Assembly: GCA_036362985.1 (NCBI GenBank)
Contig: JAYGXS010000008.1
Location: 25,052,229 to 25,116,228 of the forward strand
Direction of reading: 5' to 3'
DNA: 64,000 nt
Origin: Ligula intestinalis
Taxonomy: Eukaryota; Platyhelminthes; Cestoda; Diphyllobothriidea; Diphyllobothriidae
This document shows positions 34,573 to 46,099 of this stretch, in pieces; the first letter of the stretch is position 1; every line of letters starts with the position of its first letter. A program made the translations under genes and the position numbers. The notes below the pieces were generated by a model, which searched no databases, was not told the origin of the DNA, and saw only the letters and a program-made list of their open reading frames with translations.

Positions 34573-34812
34573 CTGACCTTAACCCTACCCTCATCTGAAT
34601 CCTTAACTTAATTTTACCAGAATTTGGCGCAAAACCACATAGTTTATCGTGGGCAGTTGCTGTTCCGACGCGTCCTGTTTAGGCGACCATGCGGCCGACG
34701 GCCGAAATTGCTGTCCGACGTCCTTGTCCTACGCCCACTGCCGCCGCAAGGCCACCCAACGTCGCAGAAAGCGGTGTCCGACTATGTTAAATGCAGACTT
34801 TTGACCAACTTC
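34573..34812 (+). repeat. Degenerate hexamer tract plus repeat family 6, copy 2
   Basis: A short CCTTAACCCTACCC tract precedes the family 6 block, which matches 33385-33588 closely (GTCCTGTTTAGGCGACCATG, GTCGCAGAAAGCGGTGTCCG). Confidence 0.7.
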
Positions 34813-36392
34813 TATCACAGTGGGTTAAGTGAGTTAAACCCTAGCAACTGCGATCTCCAGACCATGGTTCCTCAGGAGAGCAGAAGTTGCTGGAGACCAG
34901 AGTAATAGTTCATTCTGTATAAAGAGGAATTAAGGCATAAGCAGGAAGAAGTTTGAGTTCGGAGCGCACGACCAGCTAGGAGGCTAGCCGAGTCCTAAGT
35001 GCGGGCTTAGCGGCAGGCAACCCAGCGCCCAGCGAGAGCGGTCATTTTCTGGGTCGGCCTTGAAGGTTTTTGGCCAGGCAGACTGCACCGGCCTATGCGT
35101 GCATGCTTCTTATTCGCCACCGGGCGAGACTAGCGTTGCGGCATCTGTGATTGGCTGTTCCCAGAAATCGAAAACAACGGCAGTGAGCTTTGGCAAATTT
35201 CGTTTCAACGCAAGCTAGTCACGACACTTACACATGCAGATCCATGCACCCGTGCGTGCAGATATTCGCAGTGCCCCAAGGGGTTACTTTTACCCGCCAG
35301 CAACTGGCCGATGCTGCATAGGCCAATATACGCAACAGCCCGTCGGGCAATGCAATGCATCAATTATACATCGCTTGAACGTGCTTCACAAGTATATACA
35401 AGCAGTTGTCACCACTGTCTCATGGGGACATGAGTGGACGCAGTCAACACTAGCAACGCAATGTCAGTACCATCAGTGTCCTTTGGTGGGAGAAAGGTCA
35501 CCTCGATTACGTGAGCAACTGAGACTGTGTGTTGGTGGGAGGAAAGTTCTCGACTACGCATGCATCGGCATGTTGGTAGAAGATTGCTCATCTCGACTAC
35601 GTGTGAGGGAGGAGGGATACCGTTTACAGTAAAAGTTGGATCAGAGTTTGGAAAGAAGGTCTGGGTGCTGGCACTCAAAGTGGGAAAATGCTCTGTAGGA
35701 TGGGGAAGGAGCCATGACCTGGGGTCGATGGGCTGTGAGTGATTGAGAGTCTCTATCGTGCTTCAAAGCAGGCTGTCGATTATGAAATTCGCCATTTCGC
35801 GAACACATAAGATGACACAGGAAAAATCCAACTGAAGACGAGGGACGTTGGATGATGATTTAGCTCGGCCACATCAGAAGTTGAAAGTTCACCTCATGTC
35901 GTGGGTCGCCAGTGATCGCGTAGCGTTTAAGGCTAAGAAGGTTTAACCCTAATGGCTGCGATCTTCCAGGTCTGGTTCCATAGGAGAAGAGAGACGTCTT
36001 GGGAAAGCCAGATTGTTAGGATCGTAAGCGACCGGGACTGAAGATTGCAGTTGCCAGGGTTTAACGTACTTATCGAGCGGTCTTAAGGCTGCTAAGGTTT
36101 AACCCTTACGGCTGCGATCTTCCGGGTTCGGTCCCTTAGGTGAAGAGAGTAGTCATGGGAAAGCCAGAGCAGGAGGAAGAATATGTTCTTCACAGAATTA
36201 ATTGGAGAAGAGGCAGTAGGCAAATGACTATCAGACGCTTGCACAACTGCGAGCCAGTGGACGGCGTCTGGAGTGAGGTCTGCCCGGCAGTCGTCACATA
36301 AGGGCCTGTGTGAGCCGGTCTGTGATTGGCTGTTACAGAGACCGGAGACAACGAGCAATTCTGAAAGTGCACTTCAACTTGAGCTAGTCACG
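34813..36392 (-). mobile_element. Compact non-autonomous LTR retrotransposon 2
   Basis: Minus-strand order: a 5' LTR that is rearranged (within 35913-36392, with a duplicated U5-R piece at 35926-36020 and 36085-36170), a primer region (35869-35911), an internal region matching element 1 (GTGCCAGCACCCAGA, CACGTAGTCGAGA), and a 3' LTR at 34813-35226 (start TGTCGTGACTAGC, end ACTGTGATA). No gag/pol was found. The 132-aa frame at 35234-35632 runs antisense through the non-coding internal region. Confidence 0.7.
35869..35911 (-). promoter_or_regulatory. Extended tRNA-Trp primer region of element 2
   Basis: On the minus strand TGGCGACCCACGACATG, then AGGTGAAC, then CAACTTCTGATGTGG. It follows the tRNA-Trp complement for about 43 nt with more mutations than the 21025 copy, and continues into the same internal sequence. 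Confidence 0.65.
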
Positions 36393-36702
36393 GTAGGCGT
36401 TCACAAGTGCGATTCGTGTTGATCCAGTCCTGTGTAGGCGGCTATATATGTCATCACCTCACCCTACGGTAGATTGTAGATCTCATTAAATGTCCCTTCC
36501 CTCTGTCCTCGGCCGACACAGCCTATGCCATCGGACACGATACCTCTCGGATAATGTCACACGCACCACCTGGAAAACACTTGAACCTGCTCCGCAATCC
36601 TACTTAAGTAACTGAAACCACTGTCCCATGCTCCTTCTCAAGCCTGACTGGACGCAGTCAGCACTAGCCCTGGTTTCGCCATGGGCCACTGCCATCGACA
36701 TG

Positions 36703-36940
36703 GGAACCACAGCAGAAGCGTCGCCGTCGCGTTCCCACCCGCCCTCACGGCGGCCAAGGTCTGATACACCAATCTCCCTTCGGTGGATCTACCTCCCCTG
36801 CTCTCCATCTGTGTTTTTGATGACGGAGCAGCCCCTTCCGACCATGCTGCTCCAACACCTCCTCCTCGCCGCTGGGCTTTAGGCCAACCCGGCGGGGCTC
36901 CGGATCCAACAAGGGCTACTAGCCAGCCAGCCAGCCACCT
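36703..36940 (+). mobile_element. SINE-like element, second copy
   Basis: Parallels 5935-6165 along its length (GCGGCCAAGGTCTG, GACGGAGCAGCCCC, ACCCGGCGGGGCTCCGG). It ends in CCAGCCAGCCAGCC, a simple-repeat tail. No target duplication was established. Confidence 0.6.
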
Positions 36941-37327
36941 GAGATGGCAATTGGGAGTTCCGTGCACAATAAATGCCTCTCACAACCACTACTTAGACAC
37001 AACAGTCAACAAAATGTAGTTTCGTTTTTAGAAGACTACTTACTTACAGCTGCGACAGTAATTAGTGTGTGGACTGGTTCCCAAAATATTTTGCTCACGT
37101 CGCGATTCTGGCTTTTAAAGGAGCTACTTGCTGGCCACCTGCAAAAAATGCACTCGCCAAAAAGTTACTACTTATATACTGTGCATTTTGTCTATTGACT
37201 TTAAATGTCCTTGTAAATTCGAATATATTTCAGCGAAAACATCATAAATAATAATAATATGTTTATCATGCCAGTTTACAGGCAATTGTAAAGAGTTAGT
37301 AATGCACCTCTTGGGCGCCTTCCAAAA

Positions 37328-37461
37328 CCTTGAAGACCGGAAAAAACCTAAAACAAACTCCCTATGTTGTAGCCAGTATTGGTTTTGTTTCAGGTTTTCT
37401 TTTTGTCAATACTGGGTGAGATAGGGAGTTTGTTTCAAGTGAAAAAACCTGACTTCAAAGG
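37328..37461. repeat. 134-bp hairpin (inverted repeat)
   Basis: Arms 37328-37381 and 37407-37461 pair almost end to end (AAACAAACTCCCTAT and CCAGTATTG on the left, mirrored on the right), with a 25-base loop. Non-coding. Possibly a very small foldback or MITE. Confidence 0.75.
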
Positions 37462-37698
37462 TGTGATACAAACGGAATATATGTACACTAGTAAGCTGAG
37501 TTGACACAGCAGCTAGAGAAAAGTTGCACATCGTTTAAGGACATTAGTTCGAGACGGAGAGGGTTGGCATAAGAACACAGTGTTCTCAGTCTTCCTTCAA
37601 TGGTTGTCGGAAAAAATTACGCGCTACCGGCTGAAGGGTTAGCAGACTGTGGGCTGCTGCTTCAGCAGCATTATCTTCAGCATGAAGCCTGGCGGGGT

Positions 37699-38605
37699 TC
37701 AAAGTCCACGAACGCCATTAGAGTGAAAAAGGGATTCCACAGAGTCAGCACCCAAAATTCGTGAAAGTTGTCCTGAATGTAGAAAACTAGTGATAGCTCT
37801 CTTAAACATAGGGTAGCTTTGTTGGGTTTTAATACTTCTGGGCAGCTTATTCCAGAGTGCTTTAGCGTTTACTGAAAAGAATTGACGGTACTTAACTGTG
37901 CGTGCCATAGGGAGAAATAAAAAGATATCTCGATGACTGGCGCGTCGAGAGTGCTCGAGCTGCCTTTTTGTATTGAGAGGATTAAAGGTTTGACCATTCA
38001 AGATTAAACAGTAAAAATAGACCCTTCTGCAATCGACGAAGCCACAGGGGATCCAGCTTTATAAGTTCGCACCTTTTTTGGTAGGCTAAGTTACGGTGTT
38101 CTGTAGTGAAAACACTTCTAGTGAAGAAGTGCTGCACTGATTCTATTTTCTTCCATTCACTAGTGCGCAGAAGACTGAATAGGGGCGAATAGTATTCAAG
38201 AATAGGTCTCACGTACATATTATAAAGGCTAGTTCTAACCTTTATAGTCTTAAAATTTCTAAGGATAAATCCGGTGGTTTGGCGTGCTTTCGGGACTATC
38301 AGGGCACAGTGTTCTGACAAATTGAGACTATTAGAGAAGGATATGCCAAAATCCTTTATAACTCCTGGGACATTTAGTTCGCGGCCGTCAATGCTTGATT
38401 TCGGTTGATGATCGTCGCCAACAACCATTACGGAATATTTGTGCCATGAAAGGGTGAGGCGCCATGTGCAACACCATTGGGCGAAGGCCTGAAGATCCTT
38501 TGTGATCAGCTCGAGCACGATGTTGCGATCTGCCAGTTTATATCGATAAGCGACTTTTAAATCATTAGCGTACATCACTTTTCTTTCCTGCACGCATTTG
38601 ATAGC
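37699..38605 (-). mobile_element. Non-LTR retrotransposon 2, 5'-truncated
   Basis: The minus strand starts at RT motif YAND (38561-38572; the usual YADD with D changed to N) in MYANDLKVAYRYK. It goes on with LTLSWHKYSVMVVGD, DFGISFSNSLNLSEHC, MYVRPILEYYSPLF, then after one frameshift near 37995 FSVNAKALWNKLPRSIK. This is the RT C-terminal region of Jockey/CR1-type elements. The endonuclease and the first RT motifs are lost. An LTR adjoins its 5' side. Confidence 0.85.
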
Positions 38606-38994
38606 AAATTGTGTCCTTGAAGTGACTAGCTCGCGTTGCAGAGAACTTACCTGAAGTCCCGCAGCTGTTGATCTCGACGTCTGGGAGCAGCCAATCACAT
38701 TTGCCGCGTAGATGCCTTCAGCGCCGGCGATGAATAGCAAACCTGCACGTGTGAATTGCTATCTCTCTCTCTTTGCCTACTAGCCTGACTGCTGTCAAGC
38801 GGCATTTGGACCCGGCTGGCTCTCCTGGCTGATCGTGTGCTCCAAAGTCAGATTTCTTCCATGAATTATTTATTCCTCTGCATACAAAATATACTGGTCC
38901 TTCTATTCTGGCATCCACTGACTTCTTCTCTACTAAGTAACCATAGTCTGAAGATCGCAATTGCTAGGGTTTAACTTACTTAACCCCTGCGGTA
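38606..38994 (+). mobile_element. Solo LTR, family 1
   Basis: GTGACTAGCTCGCGTTGC, GTTGATCTCGACGTCTGGG, GCATACAAAATATACTGGTCC, CTGAAGATCGCAATTGC and the end CCCCTGCGGTA match the LTR at 57592-57964. No primer site follows. Confidence 0.75.
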
Positions 38995-39004
38995 TCTTCC
39001 CGGA

Positions 39005-39300
39005 ATTTTATGCTTTAAGAAGGCGTATCGTTCGGTTTTTCGAAACTTTGTGATCATTAGACTTTTCAAGACCATGAAGTGCTTATTCACAAGGCATCTT
39101 ATCTGTGTATTTTTTAGATACTGCTTATAAAATAAACGACACAAATCCCATCCGAGGCAAAATTATATGGTGTACTGTATGACATCTTCCGCATATAGTA
39201 TAGCGAAGTGTGTAATTATCCCTAGGTGGAATGTATGCAGCATGTAATTCTCCAACTCTGACTTCGAAAGTGCTCTACAAATCAAAAGGCATACTTTGTC
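39005..39300 (+). mobile_element. Diverged foldback-related fragment
   Basis: GGCGTATCGTTCGGTTTTTCG and GCTTATTCACAAGGCATC resemble foldback interior wording and the piece at 34180-34560. Confidence 0.35.
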
Positions 39301-39493
39301 CCACCCCCTTTCTTTCTCGTGCATAATTGGACGCAGTCAAATAGGAGTCCTGACTTCGCCATAGTGGCCACTGCTGCCCTAGACAGTATAATTTAGGGTT
39401 CTCTGCACAAGCAATCCTTTCCGATGGTTTTTTCAGCCTTTTATCTACAACATGGGATTTTTAATCTGAGTACTGTAGTGATCTGAGTAGACC

Positions 39494-39606
39494 TGTAGCG
39501 GTTCTACAGCTCACCTCCTCCAAACGCGAGACGCCACGGACGTGTTCTCACAGCGAAAATCTTGGACGCCCAGTCGTGCTCGATCCAGCATAACAGCCCA
39601 TCTCTC
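39494..39606 (+). mobile_element. LTR family 2, 5' end only
   Basis: TGTAGCGGTTCTACAGC, then CCTCCAAACGCGAGACGCCA, parallels 11105-11180, then breaks off. Confidence 0.6.
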
Positions 39607-39896
39607 TAACTTATTATGTCTGTACTGACCGACAGTAGTTCATGTTTTAGCGACTGGCCGTCTTCCTTTTCAAATATCTTCTGGCATTTACTGTCCACAA
39701 GTCCCCCTTCTGTTCAGCGCATTTCCAATCCGTACTCTTTAATATTAATGCACATACAAGTGCATTTGTGCGTTTTCGTCAAGTACGCCAGCCAAATAGT
39801 CCCTCCCTTGCATAACTTGGCGGTTACATACCTCAGACACGCCAGACAAAGCGCGCCTTTGTTCAGCCACCCAAGCTTTAACATTTCTGAAGAAAA

Positions 39897-40244
39897 TCAA
39901 GCAGTGTTGTTTGAAAATGGTTTATTGTTCAATTCAAAAAATGCGAACACTTGCTGCTCCTCATATTCATTTAAGCCTTTCCACGGAGCTCTTGGTTGAC
40001 CAGATCCAATCCGTGAAGTCATTACCCCAGCTGCTGACCCTTCCAGTGCTTTAAAAGCCTCTTCTGCGTTTTCTGGCTCATCATATTGGCCTACAAATTG
40101 CAAATCATTGCAATCAAAAAATCTGACAAAAGAAATTAGATCATAAGCGAGTGCTTTTGGATATAAGTAGGTTGTGCATGAAAGTCCATTGAATTTCAGA
40201 CCCAATTCATTGCAACCGCTGTCAGCTGCCGATTTTTGAATCAT
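39897..40244 (-). other. Unrecognised 115-aa open frame near the kelch pseudogene
   Basis: Minus strand, after a GGTAAG at about 40337 that could be a splice donor. Possible acceptors (GCAG, ACAG) lie near 40217-40232. No recognisable kelch repeat (no GG doublet followed by Y and W), so linkage to the upstream kelch exon is speculative. Confidence 0.2.
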
Positions 40245-40339
40245 TTAACCTCATAGAATATATCCATGGGATATGGAATCGCATTAGAAAAAAATAATTT
40301 GCTTAGGAGCCAGTGCAGAGCAAAGGTGCAGGCAGCCTT

Positions 40340-41130
40340 ACCGAGAGCAAATACCACGTTGCCGGAGCTGAGAAGGTATATGTTCTTACGGGGCTGCTTC
40401 ATGCCTAGCTCGCAGATGGCGTCTGGTGGTGAGAAAATCTCAACAACGTTGACACCGTTTCCAACGTTCCTTTATCCGCCGGCGACCACGATTTTCCCTC
40501 GAAAGTGTACCGCAGCCAGCTTGGCTCGTGCATCTCTCATGCGGGCAGCTGGCTGCCAAAACGCCGCGGTGGTCGCCCTCTCCTGACAATCTGCCCGCAG
40601 CTGGCAATAAACCAGAGAATCGAGGCAGGAGGAGCCATCAAAACCACCGAACATGAAAACACGACCGTCACTGGGCAGGCAGGCAAGCAGCAGCTGGGCC
40701 GAGCCCCTTCTGCGGCAGATCAGGCAATGCATGCCATCCGTTGGAGCTGGTGTGAGGAAGGGCCAATAGAAAGCGCATGAGGAGAGCAGTGACTTTGGTA
40801 CAAATAGTAGCTAATGAGGCATCAGGCATCTCCACACCTGTTTTGACTGACATCGTACAACTAACAGGTGGCCAGGCGTGTCCGCGTGTCGCCTTCCACG
40901 TAGACTCCACCGAAAACGCCAACCAACGCCTTCTCAGCGCCTTCCTGGCCGTCGACCGCAGCGGCAGCAGCAATACGTACGAATGCGGCTGCATGATCAT
41001 GGCGTCAACCGGCGAGGGGTGCTCGTGAACACCAGAGCCGTTCTCGCACCACAAACTCCTCCTGCAGCTGTCCTGCTGCTCAGACGCTCCTCCAACTGCG
41101 AAAATGCTCCTTATCGTAGAGGAAAATAGT
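40340..41130 (-). pseudogene. Kelch-like protein pseudogene fragment
   Basis: The minus strand encodes IFAVGGASEQ, then WHALPDLPQKGLGPAAACLP, then DGRVFMFGGFDGSSCLDSL, then WQPAARMRDARAKLAAVHF followed by GKIVVAGG, and after a stop VNVVEIFSPPDA and VVFALG. Double glycines preceded by hydrophobic residues, and a later W, are kelch blade hallmarks; kelch-like proteins usually act as cullin-3 substrate adaptors. A TGCC tandem repeat near 40680 shifts the frame, a TAA at 40472-40474 follows VVAGG, and a stretch near SPPDA appears deleted. No BTB domain was seen. Confidence 0.75.
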
Positions 41131-41149
41131 CTTAAACAGGCAAAAAATT

Positions 41150-41673
41150 TAGTTTGGAGGTTTTTTATAAAGTGTGTGCGCCGCTAACGGAAATTGTCAT
41201 CGGTAGAAATCGCTGGCAGATATTTAGTTGACACCATACATGAACAGGGCAAAACTATGGCAAAAGCGCCAAACACAGCTGGTAAAAATAATATGCGTCC
41301 TAAGTTTGTTGAACAAACGCATAAGTTGATGTTATGGTTACCTTTGAGTGGTTTATCTGCTTCAGATTCTTCAGCCAATGAAATAAATAAGGAAGGACAC
41401 ATCTGAATTAAACTTACTGCTGAGTAAAAACGAAATGCAAAACGAGTAATGATGAATACATTAATTATTTAGATAGCAGGCAAACGTAGCATCTGTGCCG
41501 TACGTAGGCTAGCATCAATTGACCGTCCCTATTAGACTTCAGATGTTCAGCTTTGTAGGAAAAATGAGTAAGAACATAAATAACATCTTATAGTTACTGG
41601 TTTCACGCTTCCGACTTGTAAAGTGCGCTGTCCACGAACTGAGCCAGAAAAGCGTCTACTTCTCCTAAACATT
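41150..41673. other. No recognisable feature
   Basis: AT-rich; short antisense frames at 41184-41406 only. Confidence 0.4.
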
Positions 41674-42459
41674 CAGTAAACGTCGTTGATCATGCAATAT
41701 TTTGACATATGCAAAAGATTAATACTCTTTCGCTAATCGAAATTGACTCCAGTGGTGATACTGATGACTGTGTAGTCTATTCTGAAGTCATTTCAGTCAG
41801 GATAGGATGCCAGCTTTTTAAAGAGCTTCGTTTCGACTTCGATCAAAATGTATCTATTGTAAAAAATGACTACTTAATTAGTATGCCTTTTTATTATTGA
41901 TTTTGACTGCTTTAATTAATTCAAATATATTTTGTGGAGAACATAGATGGAGCAATTATTTTTCGTATACATTTGATAGAAAATTACGCCTTCTTTAAAT
42001 TTTATACTTGAAGGAAGGGTAGCTTTCGGGTTTTCAAAAATGGCTAACTATGAGCTTTTCTACAACTGTGCGGTGTTTATTCATAAAACACGTATATATC
42101 AGTTTATTTACGCTACCTTAACTGCATGAAACATGTTTCACATCTATTTCAATATTTTATGGCAACTATGTGGCCTTTTCTGCAGATTGTAGGTGAAAAC
42201 GTACTTTTTCTGAAACAGGATGTAGACAGTGCGCAGTTTCTTAATTTTAATTCGAGTATAGTGTAATTTGCTATCAAACATGTAGGAAAAATGATTTTTT
42301 CGTCCATGTTTTCCACAAAATATATTTGAATTAATGAAGGCAGTCAAAATCACTGATAAAAAAGGCATGATACTTAAGTAGTCAATTTTCACAATAGATA
42401 AATTTTGAAAGAAGTCGGAACGAAGCACTTTAAAAAGCCGGCATCCTATGCTGACTAGA
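41674..42459 (+). mobile_element. Foldback family A, right end truncated
   Basis: Starts CAGTAAACGTCGTTGATC, carries the full left arm and spacer, and its right arm stops at CCTATGCTGACTAG. About 100 bp of the right terminus is missing compared with 62779-63761. Confidence 0.75.
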
Positions 42460-42461
42460 GA

Positions 42462-42493
42462 TGGTGTGAGGAAGGGGCAATAGAAAGCGCATG
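42462..42493. repeat. 32-bp duplication of kelch pseudogene sequence
   Basis: Identical but for one base to 40748-40779. It sits between the truncated foldback and the start of the non-LTR element. Confidence 0.8.
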
Positions 42494-45400
42494 TATCTTA
42501 GCCCATACACAAGACGACCACCGCACACCCAACCCTTTCAATACAACACACACTCTCAAATCCCGCCTTGCACAACACCATACCCTCCGATATTTACACA
42601 ATGCCATCAAATCCCATCACTTTCATCACCAATTTTTCCTAATAATGCACAATTCGCCACAAATAGTCCAACACCACCATATTATCCACCAATCACACAA
42701 TTTACGCACATGAGCCCACAACGCAATCAAACAGGTAATAGAAATCCGTTTTTCACAACAGATTCCAGCTTCTGTATCCGACACTTTAAGTGTTGCTCTC
42801 ATTAACACTAGATCAAAAGTAAACAAAGTCCCACGACTTAGGATTTTTATTGAATCCTACAATCCCGATAAAGTCTTTTTAACAGAAACATGGGTAAACG
42901 AGTTGACCTATAATGCTTCACTTTTGATATTAAACTACACCTTCTATAGACAAGACCGTGCTAATAAACGAGGAGGAGGTTGTATGATCTACATTAGATC
43001 TACCATAGAACAGAGTGGCTTTGAGGTTCTACAGGAAACGTTCAATGGTGAAGCATGCTTCGCTATAATAAAATCCAAGACCTTTGAAAGCATTCTAATT
43101 GGATGTTTGTACACCCCTCCGGAATATAGTAATGATGACATGGGCCTTACACATCTCCTAGATACTGTATCAAATATCCAAACAGAATATAAGATAATTG
43201 CAGGAGACTTAAACCGTCCAGAAATAAACTGGGCAGAACTATCAGCCCCATCCAGACATGATGAATTATTATCATCAATTGTCGTTGATAACTGGACGCA
43301 AATACTAAATACACCAACTACAGGAAACAATATACTTGATTTTATTCTCATCAATGACATCTGGCCCTTACATACACACTATGACAGCTTAAAATTTGAT
43401 AGTGATCATAAGAAAATAAAAGCAGTGCTCCCTCTTAACATTAAAATAAGACTTGATTCTAGTTACACTTCTATAAACTCGAAAACTCTTGAAACGGAAT
43501 CTATAAATAACTGCATAAGATCATTGGATTGGAGCTCTTTACGCCTAACAACATCCCCACTAGAAGCTGCTAACATATTATATGCTACCCTTAATTTAAT
43601 TCGAGATACCCTAATTGACGAGTGATCCCCATGTAAGAAATCACTTATCCCAAACTTCCAATCCAAACGGCTAGAAAAAACTTAAAAAACAACTCCACGA
43701 CCCTTGTATTAGATATCTATCTACGCTCAAACGCATAACAGAGATTCACGAGTTAGCCCAGAACATTGAAACAAATAAGACGATAGCAGCAGAACATCGG
43801 GCAATCGAGTCCCCAGAAGGGACAGCCCAAATCTTCCGGAAACAAATAAATAATTATCAAAAACAAGGCCCCCAAATCATGCTTGATGACCAAGGAATAG
43901 TAATAACAAATGATGAACAAATAGCAAATATTTTTTACGAGTATTTCTCAACCAACTATTCAGTCGAAGAAAAACCAATCCCCCAACCAACAGAAATGAC
44001 GGCACTAGTATTAAAAGAGATATTTCTGACTAAAGAAACTGTTGAGAAAGCTATCCGCCAACTGTCCAATTCCACATCATATGGAACGGATAGAATCCCT
44101 CCTTGCATACTGAGACATATGACATATGCCCCAATACTTCTGTCTAACCTTTTCTCGTTACTGCAGTGAAATGGTACTTATCCAGAAATATGGAAAAAAA
44201 ATCATGTATCACCCCAATTTTCAAAAACGGAAATCGGTCAAATGCCCAAAATTATCGTGGTGTTCACCGAACATCGGTTTTAGCAAAAATATTCGAAAAA
44301 AAAAATTATAACCAAATGTTAGACCATCTGACGAATGTCAATCGCATACTTTCCTCTCAAGATGCCTTTTTTACCCAAAAAGTCATGTCAGTCCTGCCAT
44401 CTCACTTTCTTGGAATTCGTCTCGAGAAATAGTGATGACGGGAACATGGTAGCTACAATTTACTTTGATCTAAAAAAGCCTTTGACAGAGTTCCCCATAA
44501 AAAACTGATCGTGAAGCTATTGAGTCACGGCATTCGGCCTCCTCTTCTTGATTTTCTCAAATCCTATCTTCAAAACCGATTCCAAGTAGTACAACTTCGA
44601 AATATAGTATCAGAACCAGCTCATATAAGCAGTGGTGTTTTCAAGGCACTATCCTAGGCCCCCTCTTATTTCTCATTTACATTAATGAGTTATCCACTAT
44701 ATCAACTTCTGCTAAAACATTTTTATATGCAGATGACTTAAAACTCGCATATGCCTATAACAAACATTCGATAAGCAGTGTGCATAGAACAATTTTATTA
44801 GACCTCCAAAAACTAAATGACTGGAGTGTTGAATGAAAAATGCCGTTCTCCCCAATAAAATGTCATCTCATGATTTTTGGACCACTAAAACTTCCCCTCA
44901 TAATTTTTAGTGGTCAAGAAATAAAAAGCTTACATCTTTAAAAGATTAAGGTCTAAGCTATTCTAATATTCTTGACTTATCTCCGCATGTTAAACAAATC
45001 GCACCAAAAGCCAATCGACTATGTGGCTTCATAAGTAAAAATTTCACATCAATTACACTTAAGACTTAACTTTACAAAATGTATGTTTTACCTATTCTAG
45101 ACTACTGCTCAATATTTTTTGGTACCATGTCATCAAATCACAGAGAGAAACTAGGAAAATCCAGAGAAGTTTTACCAGATTTCTGTGTAAACACGATGAC
45201 GCCCGAGACTCCTATGCAACAATGTACAATATATATGGTCTTAAACCCCTCTGGCAAAGCCGACTCCAAAATGGTTTAACTTTCCTATTTAAAGTGATAC
45301 ATAATTATAACGTCCTTAGCAATAATATGTTAACAAATCAAAACGGTTCCCATTCCACTAGAAACAACCAGCATACAATTCATAACACTAAAGCTAGGAC

Positions 45401-45746
45401 GGCCCAGCGATCAAATTTCTACACCATAAGATATGCGATCATATGGGATGCCCTGCCTAACGATATTCGCAAAAGCCACAGTTTACCCGGATTTAGAAGG
45501 AAGAACAAACAGTTCTTCTCAAATGACATGACGCATATATATCTGAATAAAATAGGACACTTTGCAAACCAGTTCTTCGACATCCAATTTCGACTAAAAG
45601 GGATTTAACAGTCCAGGAAAGTTTCCACACATTTTGGGGCAAACTGGCTTTCCAGACGATGATTTACAAAGCTAATCAACTCACAGCCTAAGCAAAATTG
45701 TGCTTTGCCTCCTTTTCTAGTCCTTAAAAATAAAAAAATAAAAACT
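42494..45746 (+). mobile_element. Non-LTR retrotransposon 1 (APE endonuclease plus RT), degraded
   Basis: The endonuclease (about 42780-43460) shows FLTETWV, RGGGCMIYI, GDLNRPEINW, NILDFILIN and SDH, the APE-type motifs of Jockey/CR1-like elements. RT motifs follow across several frames: STSYGTDRIPP, NAQNYRG, FDLKK/FDRVPHKKL (frameshift near 44480), GTILGPLLFLIYINEL, and YADD at 44726-44737. The C-terminus has YVLPILDYCS and WDALPNDIRKSHSLPGF, ending at 45608. The 3' UTR ends in an AAAAATAAAAAAATAAAAA tail (to 45746). A proline-rich 105-aa frame at 42491-42805 may be remnant ORF1. Multiple frameshifts and stops make it inactive. Confidence 0.9.
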
Positions 45747-46099
45747 TAGAACAATTTACCTATCCCAATATTCTTCGACTACCATCTCAATGTTTATAAA
45801 ATATATTATAGAGAAAAATAATTTTCGCTTCAGCTATGCTAAAATATAAAATGCTTCCTCTTATATCGTATCAGTAGTATAAATGTTAACCATGTTTTAG
45901 CAAAAATGTCAATCTCACTTCGATCGGATATTCGACGAACGAAAGGCCAAGTATCTTCTGCTGTCGCACTTGAATGACGATGGTGCCTCGTAATCAGCTT
46001 CCAGCTGCCTCGACCCACCTCAGACGTCTGCAACGTCCAATCTACAGTAGCCGCCGAAGACCATGCAACGCTTATTATGAAATTTGGCTAGATACTTAA
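45747..46099. other. No recognisable feature
   Basis: AT-rich, without shared repeats. Confidence 0.4.

Noticed and set aside
35234..35632. 132-aa plus-strand frame as a gene
   Set aside because: Antisense to the non-coding interior of compact LTR element 2; not conserved in element 1.
39897..40244. Second exon of the kelch gene
   Set aside because: No kelch blade signature; only weak splice-like sites link it.
42491..42805. Proline-rich frame as confident ORF1 protein
   Set aside because: No RNA-binding or zinc-knuckle motif seen; its start codon lies in the 32-bp duplicated segment, so the frame may be chance.
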